This document shows positions 26,228 to 34,505 of a DNA stretch of 64,000 nucleotides, piece after piece; positions within the stretch are counted from its first letter, which is position 1, and the number at the start of each line of letters is the position of its first letter. The notes beneath the pieces are model-generated. The model was not told the DNA's origin. It did not search any database and saw only the letters and a list, made by a program, of their open reading frames with translations. The DNA comes from Brevibacillus fluminis. GTDB taxonomy: Bacteria; Bacillota; Bacilli; Brevibacillales; Brevibacillaceae. The translations under genes were made by a program, and so were the position numbers. The stretch spans positions 310,001 to 374,000 of the forward strand of contig NZ_RHHQ01000008.1 of NCBI RefSeq assembly GCF_003710825.1. Reading direction: 5' to 3'.

Positions 26228-27679
26228 CTATGACCGTTTTGTCCGAAAGAAAGTGTGCCGCTTTTTATTCAAATTAAGTGGTCGACGAATCAAAACATCG
26301 CTCATGTGAGTCAAATTGGCGGGAGCTACTGGAGATAGATAAGGGACACCGAATGAACGCAGGGAGGCCATATGAATCAGCAAGAGGATCCCTATGGTAA
26401 TCAGCCCGACGTAACCGAGGAATCCGCCAACGATGATGACGAGAAAACGCAAGATTCGTATGGCATACGCCCCATTATTCGATGGTAACGTAAACGAACA
26501 GATTCCCGTGAATGCAACCAGAAGGACTGTCACTGGGGAAACAATGCCTGCCTGCACAGCTGCCTGACCCAATACAAGTGCCCCTACGATGCTGACAGCA
26601 GACCCCACTTGTCTAGGCAAGCGGATTCCGGCCTCGCGAAGAATCTCGAACACCCCTTCCATCAGCAAGACTTCGACAATGGTCGGATAGGGAACCGGTT
26701 CCCTTCCTTGCGCAATTGTCATCAAAAACGGGGTAGGCAGAAATTCATGATGAAACGTAATGGTTGCGACAAAAAAAGCAGGCAAATACAAGGTGACGAA
26801 TGCGCAAAACAGACGCAGAAGCCGCAGCAGGGAAGAAATATGATACCGCCAATAATAATCTTCGCTTATCTGAAACGACTGTAAAAATACGAATGGTGCC
26901 AAAAGAGCCGTCGGAACACCATTTACCATCAGGGCCACTCTGCCTTCCAATAGCGCTCCGACCACCCGGTCAGGCCGCGAAGTAGACTCAAGCAAGGGAA
27001 AAGGCGTCATGCGGTCGTCCGTGATCCATTCCTCTATATAATTCACATCTAAAATGGCCTCGTTGGGGATACTTGCCAAACGACTGCGTATTTCCTCCAA
27101 AAGCTGCTCGGAAACAATTCCTTTCATTGATAAAATGGCTATCTTGTTTTGAGTGACCGTGCCAAGCTCGTGGTATTCCACCGTAAGTAGTGTCGACGGG
27201 CAGTGAAAACGCACAAGTGCAATGTTCGTTCCCAATAGCTCAATAAAACCATCATGAGGCCCTTTAATCGTAACCTCGCTTTCCGGTTCTTGAATGGAAC
27301 GTGTCTTGATGGCTGCAGTTTCGACGGCGATTGCATGGTCAACTCCTTCAAACAAAAACAACGAGTTGCCGTTAATCAATATTGTCATCGCTTCATCAAG
27401 CGTATTGATTTTGATTACGGACCGCGCTTCTGTGACCAACAGTGAAGCCACCATGTTTTCAATCGGAGTGCTGATGAATGCAGTCTGTGCCATTGTCGTT
27501 AGCAATGATTTCAGCAAGTTGCTGGGATCGGATAAATCAGAGAAATACAGCACGGTAAAGGAATGATGCTCATCCACTTCCACCGTTTTTACGATGAGGT
27601 CTTGCGTGTAATGTAAGCATCGCTCGATCGCTGCGATGTTTTCTTTCACATTGGTTTGTAGGTTGAGATCAACTTGCAT
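26228..27679 (-). CDS. GerA-type spore germination protein
   Basis: A-subunit of a germinant receptor, 483 residues. A cytoplasmic N-terminal domain (about 1-270) is followed by membrane segments. The family hallmarks LLESTSRPDRVVGALLEGRV (as TSRPDRVVGALLEGRVALMV), LPTPFLMTIAQGREPVPYPT and EILREAGIRLPRQVGSAVSI are present. GGAGGTGG lies 13 bases before the ATG, a little far. First gene of the germination operon. Such operons are read in the forespore by sigma-G; I did not find a convincing sigma-G promoter by eye. Confidence 0.94.
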   Translation of the reverse strand: MQVDLNLQTNVKENIAAIERCLHYTQDLIVKTVEVDEHHSFTVLYFSDLSDPSNLLKSLLTTMAQTAFISTPIENMVASLLVTEARSVIKINTLDEAMTILINGNSLFLFEGVDHAIAVETAAIKTRSIQEPESEVTIKGPHDGFIELLGTNIALVRFHCPSTLLTVEYHELGTVTQNKIAILSMKGIVSEQLLEEIRSRLASIPNEAILDVNYIEEWITDDRMTPFPLLESTSRPDRVVGALLEGRVALMVNGVPTALLAPFVFLQSFQISEDYYWRYHISSLLRLLRLFCAFVTLYLPAFFVATITFHHEFLPTPFLMTIAQGREPVPYPTIVEVLLMEGVFEILREAGIRLPRQVGSAVSIVGALVLGQAAVQAGIVSPVTVLLVAFTGICSFTLPSNNGAYAIRILRFLVIIVGGFLGYVGLITIGILLLIHMASLRSFGVPYLSPVAPANLTHMSDVLIRRPLNLNKKRHTFFRTKRS

Positions 27680-27800
27680 AGCAGGTTACGATCCACCTCC
27701 TGTGACAAGTATTTTTTCCCAATTGATAGGTTTTATTCTATCTGCATGACCTCGAACAAAAAGGGAAATCTATATGAAAACTTTGTTTTAGGGGACCGTG

Positions 27801-28028
27801 ATGAAATCTTTTCTGTTTGTGCATCTACTATCGCTTGTCTGGGTGTTGCTCCTTATCTGGTATTTACCTGGCAGTCCTTTTTTGTCGACCAAAGAAACGA
27901 ATATGTGGATGTTTCTGTTGGTCGACGCCATCGCATTCGTGCCCATACTCTGCTTGATCTGTCTGGCCGTTTGGATGGAAAAAAGGAAAACGGGGAAGCA
28001 ATCTGCAACGACAAAAACAGCGGAATAG
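27801..28028 (+). CDS. Small membrane protein, unknown
   Basis: Possible gene of 75 residues with two hydrophobic stretches (FLFVHLLSLVWVLLLIWYLP and MFLLVDAIAFVPILCLICLA) and a charged tail ending KRKTGKQSATTKTAE. I know no family for it. GGGG lies 6 bases before the ATG; a GTG one codon earlier is an alternative. It is divergent from the gerA gene and fills a gap that otherwise holds nothing. Its last codons lie inside the hairpin that terminates the convergent HAD gene. The amino-acid pattern looks real, but it is short. Confidence 0.55.
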   Translation: MKSFLFVHLLSLVWVLLLIWYLPGSPFLSTKETNMWMFLLVDAIAFVPILCLICLAVWMEKRKTGKQSATTKTAE

Positions 28029-28044
28029 CAACTCTATCCGCTGT
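28012..28044 (-). terminator. Terminator of the ABC/HAD operon
   Basis: Arms ACAGCGGA (28017-28024) and TCCGCTGT (28037-28044) plus three inner pairs. On the minus strand TTTTT follows. It overlaps the end of the small plus-strand gene. Confidence 0.75.
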
Positions 28045-28061
28045 CGTTATCAAGACATCAA

Positions 28062-28820
28062 TTATTGCTGCTGGGCCTCCCAAATCAGTCGCCCATCTTC
28101 TCCAACGATTTCTCCTACGGATGTCAGGAGAATATCGGCCAATTCCCTGAGCTCATCAGAACCACTTACGCCTGACAGTACGCCTACCGCAAGTCCGGCT
28201 GAACCATTTTTGGCAAGCAAGAGGTCGACCGTTGTATCCCCCACCACGGCGACTTCTGTCTCTTTCAATTGCGTCTTCTCGCAAAACGCCTCCAGCATGC
28301 TAGGATCCGGTTTTTTCCGATAATGATCGGAAGTTCCGATGAATTCGAAATAATCCTTGACCCCCAAATTTTCTAAACAAGTAATAGTCGATTCCCAGTC
28401 ATCCGCAGTAGCAATTCCCACTTTGATTCCAAGGGTACGAAGCTGGTGAAATAGCTTTTGCAAATCTGCCGTTGGAATAATGTGTTGGGTATTCGATTGG
28501 GTCAATTGGTAGATAGTTTCGGTAATCCATGTTTCCAAGTTTTCGAATTGATTCGGATCGACATGATTGTTTACTAGCTGTTGGCAAAATGCCGTATAGA
28601 TGTCTTTGGATGTGCCGCTGGCAAGAATCCCTTTCGGATCAACCTGATTGCCGTTCAAACCGATCGATTGTAACAATTTTTCTTCAAGCCTGGCGTGTGT
28701 TTCAAGTCCATGCTCATGAAGAAACTGCTCCACCAGTTGTGTGGCAAGAGGAACAAAAAAAGGATGAAAATCGAGTAACGTCCCATCCTTGTCAAACAAG
28801 ATGCCTTTAATCCGACTCAC
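28062..28820 (-). CDS. HAD family phosphatase
   Basis: Phosphatase of 252 residues. The motif GILFDKDGTLLDF gives Asp10 and Asp12; IGTSDHYRKKPDPSM and VAVVGDTTVDLLLAKNG are motifs III and IV. The Lys in DKDGT and the general layout resemble phosphoglycolate phosphatase-like enzymes. I set the start at GTG 28820, with GGAGG 8 bases upstream inside the end of the DeoR gene, so the two genes overlap by 14 bp and are probably translationally coupled. The open frame continues to 28916 without a binding site. It is the last gene of the operon with the ABC importer and phosphodiesterase. Confidence 0.88.
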   Translation of the reverse strand: MSRIKGILFDKDGTLLDFHPFFVPLATQLVEQFLHEHGLETHARLEEKLLQSIGLNGNQVDPKGILASGTSKDIYTAFCQQLVNNHVDPNQFENLETWITETIYQLTQSNTQHIIPTADLQKLFHQLRTLGIKVGIATADDWESTITCLENLGVKDYFEFIGTSDHYRKKPDPSMLEAFCEKTQLKETEVAVVGDTTVDLLLAKNGSAGLAVGVLSGVSGSDELRELADILLTSVGEIVGEDGRLIWEAQQQ

Positions 28821-29619
28821 TGTTGTTTCCTCCATTTTCTTCGATTCCGGCTGTGATCCATTCGATTTGTTCCAACTGTGATTCCCACCCATTCGGAACC
28901 TCTTGATCACAAACAATCACATCAATCTCCTGCAGCGGAGAAATTTTGCATAATGCTTCAATTCCTAATTTCGAATGGTCCACGAGAATGATCACTTCTT
29001 TTGCGACGCCAATCATTTTTCTTGAAATGGCTGCCTCCTCGATCTCATATTCCGAAAGCCCGGATAAAGCGATTCCGCCTGGCGACACAAACGCTTTGTT
29101 TACTTTCAAATGATCTAACATGATTTCACATAAAGCACCTCTGGAGGAATGCTGTTCTGCATGCAACGCACCGCCTACGAAAATCACCTCTCCGCTAAAC
29201 AAACCTTGATTCAATGAGTCCATGAGAACATTTGCTGTGGGAAGGGAATTCGTGACGATGGTAAGCTTTGTTAAACCACGTATATGATTCGCCATTTCCA
29301 ATACCGTCGTACCGCCACCCATGACGAAGGTATCACCGTGATTGATGAGTTTTGCTGCACACTTTGCGACTTTTTGCTTGGACGCGGTCCGCACATTTTG
29401 TCGTTGCGCAAATGGCGGTTCCCCAAGATCAAAATTGCTTTTGACCGCCCCACCATGCACGCGTTTCAAATAGCCTTCCTTTTCTAGCAAATCAAGATCC
29501 CGACGAATCGTTTCCATCGAGACATCGAACACGCGAGACAGCTCGGAGGCATTGACTTTCCCGCTCGTTTGCAGTTGATCCAGAACGAACTTTTTTCTCT
29601 CTACAGCCAGAATCGACAC
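28807..29619 (-). CDS. DeoR/GlpR family transcriptional regulator
   Basis: Repressor-type regulator of 270 residues. The N-terminal winged helix ASELSRVFDVSMETIRRDLD and EGYLKRVHGGAV are the DeoR signature. The C-terminal sensor has NHGDTFVMGGGTTVLEMANH and TIVTNSLPTANVL, the fold that binds phosphorylated sugars in this family. The start is a GTG (29619) with AGGTG 8 bases upstream. It lies in the operon that it probably controls, 18 bp after the ATPase gene. A phosphorylated inducer would fit the phosphatase genes beside it. Confidence 0.92.
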   Translation of the reverse strand: MSILAVERKKFVLDQLQTSGKVNASELSRVFDVSMETIRRDLDLLEKEGYLKRVHGGAVKSNFDLGEPPFAQRQNVRTASKQKVAKCAAKLINHGDTFVMGGGTTVLEMANHIRGLTKLTIVTNSLPTANVLMDSLNQGLFSGEVIFVGGALHAEQHSSRGALCEIMLDHLKVNKAFVSPGGIALSGLSEYEIEEAAISRKMIGVAKEVIILVDHSKLGIEALCKISPLQEIDVIVCDQEVPNGWESQLEQIEWITAGIEENGGNNSESD

Positions 29620-29637
29620 GAACCTTTCACCTGCCAG

Positions 29638-30657
29638 TTATAATAATATGCATTCGCCCTCAGGCAACCTTGCTTGGACAAAGGCCCCTTCTTGGAAAGG
29701 AGGGATTTGCGGAACATTGAGTTCATCTACATAAATCACCCGATTATTTGCCTGAATTTCGTACCGGCGAACATTTCCTCTCGTGATTTTATTCCGAATA
29801 CAACCACGTACCCAATATCCTGATGTCTTCATCGCGGAAGGAATCTCGTCGCTATATAACTCAATCACCTCAGGTCGTACCGCATAAGAACCTGCTTGGA
29901 CCTTCTCCCCGGAAAGGTGATACAAATCTTCATCTGTCAACACGTTATAGCTCCCGATAAAACGGGCGACAAATTCATTTGCCGGCGACGCATAAATGTC
30001 TTCCGGTTTGCCGCTCTGGACAATCTCACCTTGATTCATCACAAAGATACGGTCGGAAACCGTCATGGCTTCCTCCTGATCGTGCGTGACAAAAATCATG
30101 GTCATTTGTAAGCTTTTCTGTATATTCCGTAATTCGACCTGCAAGGTCTTGCGAATTTTTGCGTCGAGCGCGCTTAATGGTTCGTCCAACAGCAAAATAT
30201 CGGGTTCGGATACGATCGCTCTCGCCAGCGCAACACGCTGCTGTTGTCCTCCAGAGAGCTGGTGGGGATACGCGAATTCTTTTCCTGTCAAATGAATCAG
30301 CTCGATGACTTGCGCTACTTTTGTGGCAATGTCGCTTTTCGTCACCTTTTTCATTTTCAAACCAAAAGCGATATTGTCAAAGACGGTCATGTTCGGAAAT
30401 AACGCATAGGATTGGAATACCATCCCCACGTTTCGTTTTTGTACAGGCAAGTCCGTGATGTTTTTGCCATTCACGCTGATCAAGCCGCTGTCAACCGTTT
30501 CCAACCCGGCAATCGCCCTCAGTAACGTGCTCTTTCCGCATCCGCTAGGGCCAAGCAATGTAACGAATTCACCTTTTTCGATTTCAAGCGAGATATTTTG
30601 AAGCACCGCCGTTTCTGCGAAATTCTTTCGAACGTGGTCAATGTGTACGTAGCTCAT
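29638..30657 (-). CDS. ABC transporter ATP-binding protein (PotA/PhnT-like)
   Basis: ATPase of an importer, 339 residues. Walker A GPSGCGKSTLL, Q-loop MVFQSYALFPN, signature LSGGQQQRVALARA, Walker B LLLDEPLSALD and the H-loop FVTHDQEEAM are all intact, followed by a C-terminal TOBE-type domain. ATG overlaps the permease stop as ATGA, and AAAGGAG precedes it. It serves the two permeases and the binding protein of this operon. Closest in type to iron, polyamine and 2-aminoethylphosphonate importers; substrate unknown. Confidence 0.94.
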   Translation of the reverse strand: MSYVHIDHVRKNFAETAVLQNISLEIEKGEFVTLLGPSGCGKSTLLRAIAGLETVDSGLISVNGKNITDLPVQKRNVGMVFQSYALFPNMTVFDNIAFGLKMKKVTKSDIATKVAQVIELIHLTGKEFAYPHQLSGGQQQRVALARAIVSEPDILLLDEPLSALDAKIRKTLQVELRNIQKSLQMTMIFVTHDQEEAMTVSDRIFVMNQGEIVQSGKPEDIYASPANEFVARFIGSYNVLTDEDLYHLSGEKVQAGSYAVRPEVIELYSDEIPSAMKTSGYWVRGCIRNKITRGNVRRYEIQANNRVIYVDELNVPQIPPFQEGAFVQARLPEGECILL

Positions 30658-31460
30658 GATACGCGCTCCTTTCGTTCATGGTTTTGCAGTCTCGCCCCCA
30701 GCTTCAACATGACAAGGGAACTGATCAAAACGATCACAAAATACGTAATGACGATGGCGCTGGATAAATGGCCATTTTCTTTGAGACGCTTCATGAGATA
30801 GATTTGAATGGTTTCGAAGTGGCCGCCAACAAGCATATTCGCCAACACAAATTCTCCGAACAAGATCGAAAGCGACAACAGGGACGAAACGAGTATACCG
30901 GGAATCAAATTCGGCAAAACAACAAGGACAAACGCCTTCCATTTGCTCGCTCCCAGCATCTCTGCGGCTTCAAGCAACCGTTTGACATCGATGGTTCTCA
31001 GGCTGTTTCTGATTCCTTGATACATATACGGCATAATCAATACATAGTAAGCACCGATAATGATCCAGATGGTTCCGGTCAAGACAATCGGCTTGCTCGC
31101 ATACATCTTGATCAATCCAACGGCAGCCACTACACCTGGAATGGCATATGGCAGCATGACCAGCGCTTGGATGAATCGCTCCAACTTGGGAACATACACC
31201 GTAACCACAAAAACAGTCAGCACCATGGTAATCACGCTAAGCAACAGGGCGAGAATACAGATCAATGCCGTCCTCCCCAATGCATCGATAAACCGTTGAT
31301 CGGAAAAAAGCTGCTCATACCAGGAGAGCGTATAGCCTGTAGGCAAGATCGTGTTTGCCCATGTTTGGGAAATCGAGTACAAAAATGTGGCTACCAAAGG
31401 CAGGACCAGATAGAACCCTACAACCAGGATGACAAGATAATGGATCCATCCTTTTCTCAT
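30654..31460 (-). CDS. ABC transporter permease 2
   Basis: Inner-membrane permease of 268 residues with six hydrophobic segments and the cytoplasmic EAA-type loop LLEAAEMLGASKWKAFVLVV, which docks the ATPase. It overlaps the ATPase gene by 4 bp and the other permease by 4 bp. GAGGAG lies 9 bases before the ATG. PotC/PhnV type, paired with the permease at 31457. Confidence 0.93.
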   Translation of the reverse strand: MRKGWIHYLVILVVGFYLVLPLVATFLYSISQTWANTILPTGYTLSWYEQLFSDQRFIDALGRTALICILALLLSVITMVLTVFVVTVYVPKLERFIQALVMLPYAIPGVVAAVGLIKMYASKPIVLTGTIWIIIGAYYVLIMPYMYQGIRNSLRTIDVKRLLEAAEMLGASKWKAFVLVVLPNLIPGILVSSLLSLSILFGEFVLANMLVGGHFETIQIYLMKRLKENGHLSSAIVITYFVIVLISSLVMLKLGARLQNHERKERVS

Positions 31461-32305
31461 CGCAAATCTCTCCTCACGCGTCGCATCATCCGTTCGTTAA
31501 TCCACATGGCTCCGATCATCATCAAGCCGAGGATAACAGCGAGTGCACTCCCCAAATGTGGCTGGCTGACAACATCTCCACTCATTAACGCACCAATGCG
31601 TATCGGTAAAAGGTTATAGCTGCCGCCAACGAGTGCATAGGCCGTCGCATATGCTCCCATCGCGTTCGCAATGAGGATGCTGAACGTCCCTGCTATGCTA
31701 GGCAATATCACGGGAATACCAATATAGCGCCAAAATTGCAGGGGAGACGCACCCAATAACGCTGCGGATTCACGCCATGAGCGTTGAATTCCGGCATAAG
31801 TCGGGTAAAGCAGAAGGATGGCTAAAGGCACCTGGAAGTACACATACGATGCGATCAGTCCACTCCAGCTATATAAATCGAACGACGATTGGATATTCCA
31901 ACCGGCTTCCTGCGCCAACAAGGTAATGATCCCACTGGTTCCAAGCAAAATGATATACCCGAAGGCAAGCGGGATTCCGGAAAAGTTGGACGTCATGTTG
32001 GAAAATGTGATCATCGCGGTTTGGATTTTTTTCGGCATTTTCGTAATGGAATAGGAGGAGAACAGCGCGATCACAATCCCAATCAGACTGGAGTACAAAG
32101 AAATGAGCAAACTATTGATCATTCCTTTTCGATAGTAGGCATTTGCAAAAGCCGAGACATAATGGTTCAAGCTGTACGCCTGGCCCCCATCATATTGGAA
32201 GCTGTCAATGACCATCCGAATCAGAGGCACCAATTCAAAAGCACTGACCAGCACAACAAATGGAAGCAAGGCTGCAACAGCAAACCATGCAATCTTCTGT
32301 TTCAT
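31457..32305 (-). CDS. ABC transporter permease 1
   Basis: Permease of 282 residues, PotB/PhnU type, with six hydrophobic segments and an EAA-type loop ESAALLGASPLQFWRYIGIP. The start at 32305 is supported by GGGAG 8 bases upstream; the frame extends to 32353 without support. A GC-rich hairpin (32331-32362) lies between it and the phosphodiesterase gene, so the level of permease may differ from that of the binding protein. Confidence 0.92.
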   Translation of the reverse strand: MKQKIAWFAVAALLPFVVLVSAFELVPLIRMVIDSFQYDGGQAYSLNHYVSAFANAYYRKGMINSLLISLYSSLIGIVIALFSSYSITKMPKKIQTAMITFSNMTSNFSGIPLAFGYIILLGTSGIITLLAQEAGWNIQSSFDLYSWSGLIASYVYFQVPLAILLLYPTYAGIQRSWRESAALLGASPLQFWRYIGIPVILPSIAGTFSILIANAMGAYATAYALVGGSYNLLPIRIGALMSGDVVSQPHLGSALAVILGLMMIGAMWINERMMRRVRRDLR

Positions 32306-32330
32306 GTGGACAACTCCCGGTTGTAATGAT

Positions 32331-32362
32331 GGAAGGCCATTCTTTATAAGCAACGGCCTTCC
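32331..32362 (-). other. Intercistronic hairpin in the ABC operon
   Basis: Arms GGAAGGCC (32331-32338) and GGCCTTCC (32355-32362) with a 16-base loop and no T run. It is likely an mRNA processing or 3'-protecting element between the binding protein/phosphodiesterase part and the permease part. Confidence 0.5.
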
Positions 32363-32379
32363 TTTAACAAGTTCGCTGA

Positions 32380-33198
32380 TTACCGGATCATATCGGAAAA
32401 ATCATAGTCAAGCATGGCTTCAGACGGCGCGATTTGCAGCAATTTGCAGATCAGCGGTGTAATCGCCAGCTGTGGAATAACCTGTTCGTAACATCCTGGT
32501 TTGACTCGCTCGCTGATCATAAATAATGGCACATCTCGCTCATCGCTCCCGGTACCACCATGCTCCCCATCCGTATTCATCCCGTGATCGGCCGTGACCA
32601 CGATGTGGTACCCTTCTTTCATCCAGATCGGGATCAACTCAGCAAGGTAACGGTCCATATTGATCGCTGTTTTGCGGTATTGCTTGGAATCCGAGCCATA
32701 GATATGCCCTGCATTGTCAACCCCCATCGTATGGATATAGAGGAAGTGCGGGTCATGTTTTCTTCGCAGCACTTCAGCATCCAAGAGCAGATGGGAATCA
32801 GGATAAAAATCATCGAAATAGAACGTTCCATATTGAATCGCTTTGTCTTCGTTAACCTGTTGACGATCCTCCACTTTGTCAAACGGTGTTCGATTGTACA
32901 GCTCGCTCACCCAATAAAAAGCTGTAGCAGCATTGCGCAGCCCGTTCTCTTTCGTCAAATGGAACAAGCTTTTTTGTGTCGACAATCGAATGGAGTCATT
33001 GCTTGTAATTCCATTGACCGAGGCTGGCGTCCCTGTGAGAAGCACTTCATAGAGCGGGCGAGACATGCTTGGCAATTCAGATTTCACTTTGTAAAACGCT
33101 GCTTCGTTGCGTTCCACCAGATGGTTGATAAAGCCCATTTGAGTAGCTGCTACGTTATACTGCAAACCATCGATGACAACCATGATTACCTTGTTCAT
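32380..33198 (-). CDS. Alkaline-phosphatase-superfamily phosphodiesterase/phosphatase
   Basis: Metalloenzyme of 272 residues. Metal and nucleophile segments of the superfamily are visible: MVVIDGLQYN (first Asp), PSMSRPLYEVLLTG (the Ser/Thr nucleophile region), HTMGVDNAGHIYG (Asp and His), and VVTADHGMNTDGEHGG (Asp-His and a later His). It has no signal peptide, so it works in the cytoplasm on something already imported. GGGAGG lies before the ATG. Encoded just after the binding protein. Nucleotide pyrophosphatase, phosphonoacetate hydrolase or phosphoglycerol hydrolase activities all occur in this group; I cannot choose. Confidence 0.85.
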   Translation of the reverse strand: MNKVIMVVIDGLQYNVAATQMGFINHLVERNEAAFYKVKSELPSMSRPLYEVLLTGTPASVNGITSNDSIRLSTQKSLFHLTKENGLRNAATAFYWVSELYNRTPFDKVEDRQQVNEDKAIQYGTFYFDDFYPDSHLLLDAEVLRRKHDPHFLYIHTMGVDNAGHIYGSDSKQYRKTAINMDRYLAELIPIWMKEGYHIVVTADHGMNTDGEHGGTGSDERDVPLFMISERVKPGCYEQVIPQLAITPLICKLLQIAPSEAMLDYDFSDMIR

Positions 33199-33210
33199 AC
33201 GAATTCCTCC

Positions 33211-34332
33211 CTATTTTATATTGACCAAAACTTGTTCTTCCCACATTTGCGGAAGCTTTTTGGCCATATCGGCCCATACCTTGTAATCATGAATAGGCTT
33301 TGCGTTCTGGTACTGCTCGGCAGGAATCAGCTTTTTGGTTACGTCTTCCGGCATTTTTACATTCGTACGAATCGGACGAGCATAGCCTTTGGCAAGATTG
33401 ATCTGACCTTCATCGCTCAAAATATACTCGCGTGTCAACATCGCTGCATGAGGGTGTGGAGCGTATTTATTGATAATGGTTGTATAGCCGCTCACGACGC
33501 TACCTTCTTTCAAAATGGAGACTTCATAACGATTCGGGTCGATTTTGTCGCGGTAGCCAAGAGCGGTAAAATCCCACAAAAGCGCAACAGGAACCTCACC
33601 TTTTTCCAAGTTGGTTGGTTTCACATCCATAGACGCCAACCGTCCTTGCTTTGCCAATTGGGCAAAATAGTCCAGACCTGGCTGAATGTTGCTTTCACTG
33701 CCACCATGTGCCATCGCTGCAGCTAAGACGGTCATTTGGGCTTGGTTGGATTTGGCTACATCATCCACAACCACTTTATAATCGCCCTTTAGCAAATCAT
33801 CCCATGATTTCGGTGGGTTTTTGACCAATTTTTTGTCCGTCAAAACAGCGATCGTTCCTTGATAAGCGACCAGCCAATTTCCTTTGTCGTCTTTTGCCCA
33901 ATCCGGAATGTCGTTCCAATGGGAGGTTTTATAGGGGATGGTCAATCCCTTCTCCACAGCAAGCGGACCAAATGAAATGCCTACGTCGCCGATATCTGCA
34001 GTCGGATTATCTTTTTCCGCTTCAAATTTGGCGAGCTCCTCCGAACTCGACAGGTCCGTATCAGAATGAGTGAGCCCATACTTGTTAGTAACGTCATTCC
34101 ATGTATCTTTCCAGTTGGCCCAGCCGTCAGGCATTCCTACACTGACTACTTGTCCTTCCTTTTTTGCCAGGTTCGTAATCTCTTCTAAAGACAGCTCTTT
34201 TTGCGGGTTATCTGTCGCTGTAGCAGCACCTGTGCTAGAAGCAGGTGGAGTTGTCCCATTTCCGCACCCGGTAATTCCTAAGGTCAATACTCCCATGAGT
34301 AACGTCGCTTGCAGAGCTTTCATTTTGCTCAC
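33211..34332 (-). CDS. ABC transporter substrate-binding lipoprotein
   Basis: Extracellular solute-binding protein of 373 residues, iron/polyamine/2-aminoethylphosphonate type. I place the start at GTG 34332 because GGAGGAG is 6 bases upstream. This gives a signal KALQATLLMGVLTLGITGC with Cys23 lipidated. The mature protein shows WKDTWNDVTNKYGLTHSDTD, VAYQGTIAVLTDKKLVKNPP and PVALLWDFTALGYRDKI, the two-lobe pattern of the family. First gene of the importer operon. The upstream gap is AT-rich; I see no certain promoter in it. Ligand unknown, with an organophosphorus compound suggested by the neighbours. Confidence 0.92.
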   Translation of the reverse strand: MSKMKALQATLLMGVLTLGITGCGNGTTPPASSTGAATATDNPQKELSLEEITNLAKKEGQVVSVGMPDGWANWKDTWNDVTNKYGLTHSDTDLSSSEELAKFEAEKDNPTADIGDVGISFGPLAVEKGLTIPYKTSHWNDIPDWAKDDKGNWLVAYQGTIAVLTDKKLVKNPPKSWDDLLKGDYKVVVDDVAKSNQAQMTVLAAAMAHGGSESNIQPGLDYFAQLAKQGRLASMDVKPTNLEKGEVPVALLWDFTALGYRDKIDPNRYEVSILKEGSVVSGYTTIINKYAPHPHAAMLTREYILSDEGQINLAKGYARPIRTNVKMPEDVTKKLIPAEQYQNAKPIHDYKVWADMAKKLPQMWEEQVLVNIK

Positions 34333-34476
34333 GTTCTTCTCCTCCATTTGCGTTTTTGTGTGTTTTTTTGTTTTTTGTCCTAAACACAATATATATTCGC
34401 AATATTAACCACAGATTAACTCGTGTGACGATATGTTTAATTTCTTGTAACGAAATCATGAAGAAAAAGGCGCAAA

Positions 34477-34505
34477 CAAAAAACCCCTCTCATAGGAGGG
34501 GGGGG
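34477..34505 (-). terminator. Terminator overlapping the end of YtcJ-3
   Basis: Arms CCCCTC (34484-34489) and GAGGGG (34496-34501) around the YtcJ-3 stop codon, with six to seven T following on the minus strand. The last codons of the gene form one arm. Confidence 0.8.

Noticed and set aside
30768..31619. Plus-strand open frame of 283 codons opposite the permeases
   Set aside because: Gln/Asn/His-rich shadow of membrane genes read on the other strand; no domain.
32560..33726. Plus-strand open frame of 388 codons opposite the phosphodiesterase and binding-protein genes
   Set aside because: Antisense to two well-supported genes, with no family match and no start signal.
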